From assembly GCA_019096155.1 (NCBI GenBank), contig JAHCVI010000003.1, positions 2,232,001-2,296,000 on the forward strand: a stretch of DNA of 64,000 nt, read 5' to 3'. The stretch is from Staphylotrichum longicolle. Lineage: Eukaryota; Ascomycota; Sordariomycetes; Sordariales; Chaetomiaceae. Position numbers and translations under genes: made by a program. Positions 31,651 to 41,677 of the stretch are shown piece after piece (the stretch's first letter is position 1; each line of letters starts with the position of its first letter). The notes beneath the pieces are model-generated. The model was not told where the DNA came from. It worked only from the letters and a program-made list of their open reading frames with translations, and searched no databases.

Positions 31651-33538
31651 GCGCATGGAGAGGGAGCGGCAGTGCTGGCCAAGCGCCACAGTCCCACAAT
31701 TTCCATCCAATGGACGGACCACAGTTCTTTCGACGCGACGGGCCCGAGAGAGCCCCCCCCTCAATTTCCACCACCAACCACATGGACCTGGAGCCCTACA
31801 GTCCCGCTGAAGGAGGAAAGTGCTCACCACAGCCAATGATTCGCATCAGGGACTGCAGACCTCGCACCTCATTCGGTGAGTCAAGGATGCCGGAAGTTGG
31901 TGGTTGGGGCGCGTCTGCTCCTCGTCTACGCCGGGACAATGGGCGGTTGAGTCGCGTGAGCTGGTGAGCTAGCAAGAGGTTCATTCAAAAAGTCAACGGC
32001 AGGTTCGACAGTGAGGTCCTCATCCGGAGATTAAGATTAGCTCTGTGGATAATGAAGGGGCGACGCAGAGTTAAGTTGTGGAGACTAGGCCGGCCCGAGC
32101 ATGCGCATCACAATTCGAGGGCCGAAGAGATCATCGAGTTCGGAACCATCCGAGCAGAATGTCCTTCGACCAGCAATAGCCAAAGACTATCGGGGTTTGA
32201 GGTGGACTTGCGGCAATGGGCTTGGGAGGGTCGTCTACAGCTAATGTTACGGTTAGCGCTGAACACCGCAGTCGTTTCTGGTGCATAGTTAGCCACTCCC
32301 GATGGATACCTCGGCAGATGTCAAAGGGCTAAGGTAAATACCCACACGCCCACGTTGATGGCGCACGGCTACGCACGTTCGGCACGCGTGGGCTCCCGGT
32401 CGCCTCGTGGCAGCCAGAATGCCAGAAGCTTCGCGTGTCTGGAAAGAGTTGAAAGAAACGGGCGCCGCACCGTTGGACGCCCAGGCACATCCGGTCGTGC
32501 AGATCGACATTTCTAAGTGCGGATTGTTGCACAGACCGACATTTCTAAGTGCGGAACTGTCGCAAACCTGTCACACCGCTAGTGTTCGCGCTAACAAAGC
32601 TTTTTTTCTTGACATCCATGAGGTGGCACCTGGGTGGGGTTTTCAGACACAGGCCGTTGCCAAGCTACCAGGGTACTCTTCCTCCCTATCTCTGCGAATG
32701 TCTGGCTGGGGAGGCCAGAGCGGACTTTTTACAGAGCTCGAGCTTACCGTAAGGTATCCGTCTTACGCTACCGAATGCTCGTCTATCCTGTGGGCAGAGA
32801 TATATATCCGTGACTTTGTTTGACACAGATCCGTCCTTATGGGGCGGTGCGGTATTTCATTGGAATGCTGCACATCATGCGCCCTCCACCAAGGAGACAC
32901 AAGCAAAGCAGTGTTCGTCCTCCTGAGAATGGACTCTTGCATGGCGCTAGCCAGGCACGCGGTATCCAATCCGGCCTTTGTCCGGACCAAAGGTCGATGA
33001 TCCATGACGCCAAAGGAACCGTGTCAACCCCAAATTCACGGGCGGAGGCTGATCCTCGGCTGGACCCATGTCGACTCTCCACGCCCAATGGGTAGCAGTC
33101 AAGTGCAACGTCCTTGATGAAACCACACCCCACCTACCGTCCTTGGATTGTTGCAGTTTAGAAACGAAATGCCCAGCTATTGAATTATTACTATATACGT
33201 TCATATATGTAATGCGTGGCCACTGAAGGCCCGAGGCGCTGTCCGTTGTCCTCTGGACTGATGCTGAACCCTTGGTGACCCGTGACGCCAACGCGAACCA
33301 TCCCACGACGTCCAGATGTCGATCAACGGCAGCGGAAGCACATCGCACTTATAGAACGTCGGCCCAGTCGTGCTCGCCCCCGATTGCGCCTTCCATGGTC
33401 ATCTGGGTCTCCAGTTCCGTCCGACAACGACTCCACCAGTGCTGAAGACATCTAAGCAAGGTGACGTGGATGTCAACAGCTGGTAGCCAGCTCAATAATT
33501 CAATCTACCGAAGAACACCAAACTAAGCGGGTAACAAC
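31651..33538. other. Degraded gene-poor stretch
   Basis: No gene is supported. It contains a 32-bp imperfect tandem duplication at 32500-32564 and an AT-rich run near 33175-33215. Short frames lack known motifs. Confidence 0.4.
32500..32564 (+). repeat. Imperfect 32-bp tandem duplication
   Basis: CAGATCGACATTTCTAAGTG at 32500 recurs at 32532 with one T-to-C change. The following bases diverge more. Confidence 0.8.
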
Positions 33539-34841
33539 ATGGCGACTACTGGCGACAGCCGTGCCCTGCCACTCACCGCCGTCAACATCGCCGCCCTGGT
33601 TCTCGGCCTGACCGTCACGGCCCTCCGTTGCTTTGTCCGCATCCGCCTGCTCAAAGCCTTCGGGTCTGATGACTGGCTTATGGTCGCCGCCGCGGTATGC
33701 CGTTTTGCTCAAACCATTATGTTACTATTTACGACTGAGTTTGTGGTGTTTAGTGCTAACCTGTAACTGCATGTAGGTGTGTTTCAGCTTCTACTGCGCC
33801 TTCTCTCTCGCCGGCGTCGCCAACGGAACCGGCCACCATGTCGCCGACCTCAGCAAAGAAGCCAACGCAGAAGCTAAAAAGGCAAGCAATCCCATCAGCT
33901 AGATGGTAATGATTAGAGTCTGACAGGCAGCTTGTGAAGTGGTGGTATTGCTGCTATCCGACCTACGCCGTCACTATGGTGCTGGCTAAAATGTCCATCA
34001 CCTTCTTCTTCCGCCGAGTCATGATCCAGCGGGTGCACAGGTGGATTCTCGCCTCGGCGGCGGCATTAACCCTCGTCAGCTGCACTATCTTCTTCTTTAC
34101 CTGCATCTTCCAGTGCTGGCCAGTTAGCTACTTCTGGGACAAATACGGCCAGACCGGCACCTGCATCCCCGACCGCGTCATCATTGCCCTGGCCTTCTTA
34201 TTCAGCGTCATTAACATCATCACTGACTTAACCTTTGCTCTTCTACCTGCTTGGCTTGTGTCGCATCTCCACTTGAGGCTCAAGACCAAGGTCGCCTTGT
34301 GTGCTCTGATGGGCCTTGGTTGTGTGTAAGTAGCTGCCCGCACGTTCCCTAGCTACTGATCACGTCGAAGCAAATACTTACAGAGTTTGCTCATAGCGCC
34401 AGCGCCGCTGTTGTTGTCCGGCTTCCCTACTTGCATTTCATTGCCAGTGGCGACTTCTTATTCGACACGGTCGACATCGCCATCTGGTCGACAGTGGAGC
34501 AGTGTCTGGCCATTACAGCAGCCGGCCTCGCCACACTACAGCCGCTGATCAAGCTGATCGGGTACAAGCTCGGATTCGCTTCCCACCCTACGCTGCCCTA
34601 CCCGTCCGCGGGCACCAACAACATACACATGGGCGACGGGTCTATCGTGGTCAAACGATCCTTCGCCCGCAAAACCGAGGCCAGAACGTCTGCTCACAAA
34701 AACTTGAACTTTGACCAGACGGGTCTCAAGCTTCAGCCGGGAATTGGCGAGTTCTCGGCAGAGTGCTATAACACGAGCCAGGAATTTCTCACGTTATCAT
34801 CGGAGGGATCGGACCCCAACAGGGATAAACAGAAGCGGTGA
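33539..34841 (+). CDS. Pth11-like fungal rhodopsin-domain membrane protein
   Basis: Exons 33539-33694, 33777-33881, 33931-34325 and 34397-34841 give 366 residues. Seven hydrophobic segments are visible, in order: VNIAALVLGLTVTALRCFVRIR, WLMVAAAVCFSFYCAFSLAGV, the TM3 region WWYCCYPTYAVTMVLAKMSI, ILASAAALTLVSCTIFFFTCIFQCWPV, ALAFLFSVINIITDLTFALLPAWLV, VALCALMGLGCVASAAVVVRLPYL and the last near IWSTVEQCLAITAAGLATL. CWPVSYFWD and ITDLTFALLPAWLV are hallmarks of the fungal rhodopsin/SAT4 family, proposed surface receptors. The C-terminal tail is cytosolic and Ser-rich. Intron 2 (33882-33930) uses a GC donor. Confidence 0.85.
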
Positions 34842-35149
34842 AAGAGTATGTATATATTGCCCGCGTGGTGCGCCCTGCAGCCCACGCGTGGTTGATTGCA
34901 GCCAGCCGGCTTTTTATCTCCTGGCCGCATTTTGGCCCTCTTTTCTAGCATAGCAGGCTAGACAGCCAGATCTTGAGCTTCTTCCTCGCGGCACATATAA
35001 TGTCAGCAGAGTAATTATGTATCGTAGCGTATGACGGTACCAACACTCCCCGTTTCAGTCGAAGCCAGCGCCACTTTTCCAAACCTTTACCTCGACGCAA
35101 GGGCAACAAGCAACCGTTAACGACAACGACAAGGAGTTAGGATCCTGCC
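34842..35149. other. Intergenic region
   Basis: About 300 bp with no supported gene between the rhodopsin gene and the TPR relic. Confidence 0.35.
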
Positions 35150-35530
35150 AGCTTGTACAACAGTAACGTAACGTATATCATAAGCGGGTGACCCAGACAA
35201 GCGAGTGACACACCTCCTCTCACCGACCCAGATTGCTGTATATCAACGCGAGGTTGTTCATGCTCGTCATCGTGTCTGGGTGGTCGAACCCAAGCTTGGG
35301 CTTGCTCGTCTCCATCACCTGTACCTCCAGCTCCTCGGCCTCCTCCCACCGGCCCCAGTTGCGGTGTGCCAACGCTAGGTTGTCCATGTTCATGTTGCCC
35401 AGCGTGCATGTTGCCCAGCGTGCATGTTGCCCAGCGTGCATGTTGCCCAGCGTGCATGTTGCCTAGCGTGTTGGGGTGATCAGCCCCGAGTCTCGCCTTG
35501 CTCGTCTCCTCACCAGCGCTTGGAGCTTCT
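35150..35530 (-). pseudogene. Kinesin-light-chain-type TPR fragment
   Basis: In one minus-strand frame: LALAHRNWGRWEEAEELEVQ and TMTSMNNLALIYSNLGR. In the adjacent frame, upstream: LGADHPNTLGNM. These are the 42-residue TPR units that end many fungal NB-ARC NLRs (consensus HPxTLxSMNNLAxxYxxxGRWxEAExL). Frame continuity is broken by the 16-bp minisatellite at 35391-35470, and no NB-ARC domain is present nearby. It is a relic of an NLR repeat array. Confidence 0.7.
35391..35470 (-). repeat. 16-bp minisatellite, five copies
   Basis: CATGTTGCCCAGCGTG (plus strand) is repeated at 35391, 35407, 35423, 35439 and 35455. The last copy has one C-to-T change. Sixteen is not a multiple of three, so the expansion shifts the TPR reading frame. 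Confidence 0.95.
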
Positions 35531-36017
35531 CGGCCCCCGGAAATCACATGCACACTTCGCCGTTTCTTGTGCCCCTAACTGCATGCCTGTTACCCCACAA
35601 TCGCGCTAACCTAGATAACGCGCCCTCGGAAATGACCTGCCCCTTCCGCCCTTTCTTGTGCCCCAGCATTCGTCGGCCAGTTTGTCGATCATGTCTCATG
35701 AAGTTTTCCCCGCTGCACTAGGCAGTCCTCAAATGTCTCTAAACTGGCCAACGGGCTTCCCAGCATCCGGCTCCTCAAGCCAAAGGGGCGACCCACATTT
35801 TACCTGGGAGGTCTTGGAATTGAGTTCCACAAACCCGCAACAAGTGTCAACTAAGGGGACGGTGTCAATTCCGCCTCTCGGGTTACCAAGTGAGCCATGT
35901 GGACGGCGCGGCAGAAGCCGGAGCATCCCCTCTATTTAATCGGACGCCATTGCCAGTCACCCTCGATCACTTGCCTGTTCCATTGGTTACCAAGGCGACT
36001 TCCCCGTAGCCTCTGCC
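35531..36017. promoter_or_regulatory. Upstream region of the GMC oxidoreductase gene
   Basis: About 490 bp without a gene. Pyrimidine-rich sequence just before 36018 fits a fungal promoter, with TTTAAT near 35933 as a possible TATA-like element. Confidence 0.3.
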
Positions 36018-37955
36018 ATGTTTTTCGGCAAACTTCTTGGCCTCGGTGCCGTGTGCGCCACTGCCGTCCAGGCTGTTGAGCTCACCGGCTACGAGTACGT
36101 TATTGTCGGCTCTGGCGCCGGTGGCGGTCCCCTTGCCGCGCGTCTGGCTTTGGCCGGACACAAGACGCTCCTTATCGAAGCCGGCGACGACCAGGGCGCA
36201 AACACCAACTACACCGTGCCCACCTACAACGCCCGCGTGTCAGAGGATGAGCATATGTCATGGAACTTCTTCGTCCGCCACTACGCCAATGACACCCGCC
36301 AGGCGCGCGACTGGAAGACCAGCTACGACACCCCGGACGGCAGTATCTACACGGGCCTCCACCCCCCGCCCGGATCCAACATAAAGGGCACGCTATACCC
36401 TCGCGCAGGGACCCTCGGCGGGTGTACCGCACATAATGCCCTGGTGACCGTTTACCCGCAGCAGACCGACTTCCAGTACATGGCCAATTTGACTGGTGAC
36501 AGCTCGTGGTCACCCGACAATATGCGCCAGTACTTTAAACGGCTGGAGAAGAAGCAGTACCTCAACGGCCTACCCCAAGGCCACGGCGAGGACGGCTGGC
36601 TCACGACTGAGCTTACTCCCCTAACCATTCCCCTTAAAGACCCACAGCTCCTTGCCACCCTTACCGGCGGCGCTCTTGCCCTCGGCGACCTTACCAACCA
36701 GGTGCTCAACGTTGGTACGCTACTGGCGGGCGACCTTAACGCCGATAGCAATAGCCGCGACCAGCAATCCAACTACTACGAGGTCCCCCTCAGCACCAAC
36801 AACGGCGCCCGTACCGGCGCCCGGGAGTTTGTCGTTTCTGTCCGCGACGCCCTTAACAAGGACGGCAGCAAGAAGTACCCGCTAGATGTCCGTCTCAACT
36901 GCCACGTCACACGCGTTGTATTTGATACGACTATCTCCCCACCTCGTGCTACGGGCGTTGAATTTCTTGACGGCGCCCACCTCTACCACGCTAGTCCGCT
37001 CAGCAAGACCGCACCCGCAGGAATCCCCGGCTCTGCCACGGCCTCGCGTGAGGTTATCGTCTCGGGCGGCACCTACAACTCCCCGCAGATCCTCAAGCTC
37101 TCCGGCGTCGGGCCGGCCGCCGAGCTCGAGCAGTTCAATATCACCGTCATCGCCGACCTCCCCGGCGTAGGCACCAACTTGCAAGACCACCTCGAGATCT
37201 CCGTCACAGCCAAGGTCCCGAACAACTGGCTCGCCCTAAAGGGGTGCACCTTCCAATTCAACAATACGGCCGACCCCTGCCTCGACAAGTGGGAGAACCC
37301 AGGCCTGTTCAACGACCGCGGGACCTACGCCTCTAACGGCCTGCCTGTCTCGATGCTCTATAAAACCAGCGCCTCGGACGACGGCACCTTCGATGCTTTT
37401 GTGTTCGGCGGCCCTGTTAACTTCCACGGCTACTACCCAGGGTACTCGTACGACGCGACGGCCGAGCACGACTGGTGGACGTGGGCGATCCTCAAGTCGC
37501 ACCCGCGGAATACCGCCGGCCAGGTGACGCTGCGCTCGGCAGACCCGTTGGACATGCCCGAAATTGTGTTCAACTACTTCGACACGGGCAGCGGCGAGTA
37601 CAGCCAGGACCTCCAGGCTATGTACGAGGCCATCGAGCTCGCGCGCCGCGCGCTGAGGAGGCAGCCCATCCCGACGAGCGAGGTGCTGCCCGGGGCCAAG
37701 GTCACTACGCAGGAGCAGCTCAAGCAGTACGTCATGGATGGGGCCTGGGGCCATCATGCCAGCTCGACGTGTCCGATTGGGCCTGACGAAGATCCGATGG
37801 CGGTATTGGATAGCAAGTTTCGGGTGAGAGGGGTGCAGGGCCTAAGGGTCGTGGACGCGTCGGTGTATCCGCGGATCCCAGGTACGTTTACGGCATTATC
37901 GACCTACATGGTGGCTGAGAAGGCGGCGGATGACATTTTGGGGGGCCTGTCGTGA
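36018..37955 (+). CDS. Secreted GMC-family flavin oxidoreductase
   Basis: A single exon of 645 residues. Signal peptide of about 20 residues (GLGAVCATAVQA). FAD binding: YVIVGSGAGGGPLAARLALAG followed by LLIEAGD (dinucleotide fold with the ribose-binding Glu). GMC signature 1 is represented by TLYPRAGTLGGCTAHNALV. Signature 2 is GGTYNSPQILKLSGVGP. The C-terminal active-site region has WGHHASSTCPIG (catalytic His) and VDASVYPRIPGTFTALSTYMVAEKAA, which closes the FAD site. In the second catalytic position, where alcohol oxidases have His or Asn, the sequence reads PGTFT; this needs checking. Many NxT/S sequons fit an extracellular enzyme. The substrate may be an alcohol, sugar or metabolite. 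No introns, unlike most neighbours. Confidence 0.9.
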   Translation: MFFGKLLGLGAVCATAVQAVELTGYEYVIVGSGAGGGPLAARLALAGHKTLLIEAGDDQGANTNYTVPTYNARVSEDEHMSWNFFVRHYANDTRQARDWKTSYDTPDGSIYTGLHPPPGSNIKGTLYPRAGTLGGCTAHNALVTVYPQQTDFQYMANLTGDSSWSPDNMRQYFKRLEKKQYLNGLPQGHGEDGWLTTELTPLTIPLKDPQLLATLTGGALALGDLTNQVLNVGTLLAGDLNADSNSRDQQSNYYEVPLSTNNGARTGAREFVVSVRDALNKDGSKKYPLDVRLNCHVTRVVFDTTISPPRATGVEFLDGAHLYHASPLSKTAPAGIPGSATASREVIVSGGTYNSPQILKLSGVGPAAELEQFNITVIADLPGVGTNLQDHLEISVTAKVPNNWLALKGCTFQFNNTADPCLDKWENPGLFNDRGTYASNGLPVSMLYKTSASDDGTFDAFVFGGPVNFHGYYPGYSYDATAEHDWWTWAILKSHPRNTAGQVTLRSADPLDMPEIVFNYFDTGSGEYSQDLQAMYEAIELARRALRRQPIPTSEVLPGAKVTTQEQLKQYVMDGAWGHHASSTCPIGPDEDPMAVLDSKFRVRGVQGLRVVDASVYPRIPGTFTALSTYMVAEKAADDILGGLS

Positions 37956-37963
37956 ACAGCGGT

Positions 37964-38273
37964 TTTCAACCCTGCCGCCCGCCGCGTGGGCATCCAGGGC
38001 AACGGCAACCAGGACACGCAGAGCTGGTATCACAGCCAGGAGATCAACGTCATGGTGGACAGCGAGGAGGTGTGTGCCGCGTGGATTGCGGGGCTCAAGG
38101 GGAACCAGAACACGGAGCAGTTTGGCGCCGTGGACCCGGATGATGGGGTTTGGCGGGATCGGGAGACGGGGAAGGAGGTGGAGGCGGCGATGGGGTTCGA
38201 CCCGGGCAAGTTCCCATGGCTGAAGGTGGTTAAGGGGGCGGTGCAGCGAGTTCGGGGGACGGGTGGGTTCTGA
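37964..38273 (+). pseudogene. C-terminal tail of a phospholipase D-like gene
   Basis: An open frame of about 103 codons reads FNPAARRVGIQGNGNQDTQSW, then YHSQEINVMVDSEEVCAAWI, ending in a basic tail at a TGA. This resembles the end of fungal PLD-like proteins, after the second HKD motif (the GNGNQD...SWYHSQE...VDS pattern). Neither HKD motif, nor any earlier part, is present: the frame begins 9 bases after the GMC stop codon. It is a displaced 3' fragment. It is not fused to the GMC frame, because the GMC TGA at 37953-37955 intervenes and the frame differs. Confidence 0.7.
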
Positions 38274-39855
38274 GGGGTCAGTGCCTACCTAGGCGAGGTT
38301 TGGGGGCGGGCGTGTTGGTAATTTAAATCTATTTTGTTTCTTGCATTTTACCACTCTTCTCGTTCTCCGTAACGGACTCAAATGTAATAATACCATTAAC
38401 CCCCAACCTGTATGATCGTCTTGGGAAAGAACATGTCTTGGAGATGGTGTGGGATACGACCAACCGCTGCCCGCCCAGATCACGGCGAGTGGACCTTGCC
38501 TCTTGAAGGTGGTTAGATGATTTATGACAGCCCCGCCAAAACCGAAGCTACTCTAAACATGAGGCGAAACCATCAGTGAGCCGTGGTCAGTCTGTGATCT
38601 GGGGTCCGGGGAAGCGGGGATTTGCTTAGCCTTGCCACAGGCGTGCAATGCAATGTGAAGCGAATGATGCTTCGACATGCCACGGCAAGCATGGGCATGG
38701 TATTGGGTTCGTGTCAGCCCCTGAGTGTGGCAATCTATAACAGGGCCTGGATTGCGCGCCGCTAGGTTCTTCTGTTCTCAGTTCATTTTTGAGGAAGACA
38801 TCGTCAACACTGCTGTTACCATCAAAGCTCAGCGCCCTCGCCCGGCATGGTCTGTTCGGGAGCGATCTGTCCGGGCTGTGATTTGTGCGCTGTGTTGTGT
38901 GCAATGCCGGGCCCGAGTCATTTCTCAGTCGAAGGTGCGACTTCCTGTGTTGGGGCCGGGGCTGGGCGTCCCTCCGGGTGGGCATGTGTTCGGGGCATCC
39001 GACCTTGCGGGTATCTTGAGACAATAACTACTACCACTGACCCGGCTGTTTTATGCCACCTTACCCCGACAAGTGGCTAGAGGCAAGAAGGGTGCTGTCC
39101 CGCTCAGCTGGGCGGGCCGGAGGGAGGGAACGATTGATGCAGTCCCAGCCGACCTCTCCGCAATCAAATGTGATCCGCTCGGGGCGACGGAAGCGGCAGG
39201 GGCCACATTGGCCGAACCAAAGTTCCAAGGTTGGGATCCTCCCGAGCTGGTTCTGCGCATGTGTAGGGATTTGTGCTCCTGGAGAAATCCATTGCTCATC
39301 CATTGCCTCTGGGAACATTCGACCAGCGGCACACGTAGAGTGGTGAACTTTGAGTCGAAGAACCCCCCACACCGTAACTGCGTTGCGAAGAGCATTGATG
39401 CAACAAGTGCTTAGGGGACTGAGCACCGTCTCCTTGGATCATATACTGCTCTGATAGACTTGCGGCTGAACGTAGTCCGAGTAACATAATCAACTCGATG
39501 CGTCACCAAACCTTCCCTACGTCAAATGCGCGGGGCCCAATGGCAACCTGGACCAGTCAAGCTTTGCTAGCAAAAGTCGCGCCACCAGCAGCGTGTTCAG
39601 ACGAGTATGAATGATGTATACTTACCTTCGGGACTTCGATTATCGCCTTGGCTTCCACCTTGCCCCTGTGAGAGTTTAGTCTCAAGGCGCCATGTTATGA
39701 TGTGACTGTCATTGCGAGAGGGGCTACAATGCGCAGTCGCGCCACTAGCAGCGTCTACAGAAGAGCATGAATGACATATGCTCACCTCCGGGACTTTCGG
39801 ACATGGCCCTTTACCTTCAGCCTTACCCTTACGAGCCCCTAGATCCTAACATCTT
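38274..39855. other. Gene-poor stretch
   Basis: About 1.6 kb without a supported gene; frames on both strands are under 135 codons and featureless. A diverged 63-bp direct repeat lies at 39576 and 39736. Confidence 0.4.
39576..39799 (+). repeat. Diverged direct repeat, 63 bp, period 160 bp
   Basis: GTCGCGCCACCAGCAGCGTG at 39576-39638 and its diverged copy from 39736 stay alignable over 63 bases, through ATGAATGA and CGGGACTT. Most differences are transitions. Confidence 0.7.
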
Positions 39856-40620
39856 GTGTTCCTGGACTCGCCTGGACCACGTTCTGGCCGCGGGATCTTT
39901 CAAACTTGGAGCAACGCTTACACCTACAGATCGACCTATCACGCCGGCACGCTCAAGCTATATGCACACCACGTCACGCCGCCAATCGTGCCGGAGGGGC
40001 GGCCCGAGTACCACATGACAAAGCTCAGAGGCTTCGACAAACCGGATAGTCGAGAGACGTTCGTTCAAGGAGCAACGGCATTCCGGAATGCACGGGATTC
40101 AGCGCAAAGACACCGCGACAGCTTCATCCAGGCGGCGAATGCAAGGGCACGCCAGTCCGACATGGAGGCGCCGCCTGAAGCAGAAATCACAGTTGCCGTG
40201 GCGGAGCAATACGAGGAGTCGACTGACGAATTTGTAGATTGCGAGGACTATCCCAGATCAGAAGCTGTCGGCACTGCGAACTTCGTTGTACCTGGGGACG
40301 TCGAGGAGGCGCCGGCTCTTCTACAGTACCTATATGCGGAGGACGAGGAACCTAGCCAGGAGTCCACATCTCTTAGTGCCAAACCGGTCATAAGCCTCGC
40401 CACGAGCTTCACGTCGAGCTTCAGCGCACCAAGCCAGACCAGTTCAAAGCGGACCAGAGGCCCCTACAGTCCCCCGTCAAATTCCCAGCCGCACAAGAAA
40501 CACGTCTTAACGAGGAGGACACACCAGAGCGCATCTCGACGAGCGGTAGGGTCCTCTATACAGGCCTTGACGTCTACGGGATCTGCTGTACCGCCGCCGG
40601 CATTAACTGTAGAATACTAG
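39856..40620 (+). CDS. Fungal hypothetical protein, C-terminal part, probably broken
   Basis: The frame is 255 codons but begins at a GTG with no ATG until residue 53. It opens inside what looks like a structured domain: TYHAGTLKLYAHHVTPP, EYHMTKLRGFDKPDSRETFV and AFRNARDSAQRHRDSFIQAANARA. After it come an acidic stretch and a long Ser/Pro/Thr-rich basic tail. The first part resembles a lineage-expanded fungal family that I cannot name. The missing N-terminus suggests a truncated gene or an unrecognised upstream exon; an in-frame GT/AG junction was not found. Confidence 0.5.
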   Translation: MFLDSPGPRSGRGIFQTWSNAYTYRSTYHAGTLKLYAHHVTPPIVPEGRPEYHMTKLRGFDKPDSRETFVQGATAFRNARDSAQRHRDSFIQAANARARQSDMEAPPEAEITVAVAEQYEESTDEFVDCEDYPRSEAVGTANFVVPGDVEEAPALLQYLYAEDEEPSQESTSLSAKPVISLATSFTSSFSAPSQTSSKRTRGPYSPPSNSQPHKKHVLTRRTHQSASRRAVGSSIQALTSTGSAVPPPALTVEY

Positions 40621-40929
40621 ACGTGGAGTGAGACGCAACACTCTTGGTACCATTTGAACAAGGATAGGAGTTGCATCTGGAACGATAGGAAGCAGTGCTG
40701 ACGCTATAGACTTTTATTGGCTTGAATAATCTAGAGCTCGTGCTTACGGATTTGGATATGCGCTCTATGTGGCTTGATTGTTGTTTCCCTTTCCGATTGG
40801 CATCTCTATAGGCTTGGGAAGCTTCTATGACTCTAGTTGTCACATTGGTGCGTTTACAATCCATCACGTCTACTTAAGCACTGCTCCTCCGTCCTTTTCG
40901 CCCGGAATTTGGAATCACAACGAACCAAC

Positions 40930-41677
40930 CAATACCCGCCCCAGCCTCCGCGCCATCCTTGTCCTCAGCCGCCGGGGCCTCCTCACCCTCTTTGAGTCCG
41001 CCATCCGCAACGCCCTCTACCTCTAGCTCGTCACCACCATCGTCGCCCTAGGCTCAACCTACGCCACCGCCTAGAGCGTCTTCAACACAATCCGCTAGGG
41101 ACTAGTCATAGTGCCCGTGCAGGCGCTTGAGGCCACGAGTCTCGCCTTCGTGGGCCATCGCTAGGGCATATGGCGGCGCGAGATTGGAACTAACACACTC
41201 AAGCCCGGCCGCGTTACGTTCGGCACTATCCTCCGCATCGCAAAGCCCGCGCTCCTCGCCGTAGGCATCGTGGTAGCGGTCGAGGTTCCGGTCGCTATCG
41301 CCCTATCGCTCCAAGGCTCGAGGTCTTTTTTGCGCGGTATCTGAGCGATTCGGAGGAGGTTGCCGAGGATATAGCGGACGATCGATTGGTGCTATATATT
41401 TTATACGGCTTCGACGCCGCTAGCGAGCGTTGTACTAGCGACGAGACCGAAGTAGCATCTGTACCAGAGCCTGGCGAGTATTTTGCTATATGTTCTGCCA
41501 AGAAAATTGTATGCTAGGTTGGGGGTTTGGATGAGGGCAATGCGTGGACGTACCACAGTTTTGTTTTTGGTGGGAGTTTTGGTGTTTAGTGTTGTAGATA
41601 TTGTAGTCGTGGATGCGTTGTGGGCGTGGGATTTAACGACGGGGAGGGCGAGGTTGGAGAGGTTCCGGGAAGGTTGA
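40930..41677 (+). pseudogene. Multi-pass membrane protein pseudogene with RIP-like stops
   Basis: One frame runs through the whole interval without a frameshift but contains TAG at 41024, 41072, 41096, 41162, 41372 and 41453, and TGA at 41342. The intervening sequence is hydrophobic and conserved-looking: LVTTIVALGSTYATA, GLVIVPVQALEATSLAFVGH, ALLAVGIVVAVEVPVAIALSL, RTIDWCYIFYTASTPLASVV, HLYQSLASILLYVLP and VVDALWAWDLTTGRARLE. Several TAGs fall where a tryptophan fits (before LVTT, SVFNTIR, GLVIV, GIW, RTIDW, HLY). TGG-to-TAG is the TpG-to-TpA (CpA-to-TpA on the other strand) change made by repeat-induced point mutation. The family is probably a MATE-like or other polytopic transporter; the exact identity is uncertain. 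Confidence 0.7.

Noticed and set aside
32407..32823. 138-codon plus-strand frame
   Set aside because: Contains a 32-bp tandem duplication and no recognisable domain; lies in degraded DNA.
37950..38273. GMC-PLD fusion protein
   Set aside because: A TGA closes the GMC frame and the PLD-like tail is in a different frame; no splice sites join them.
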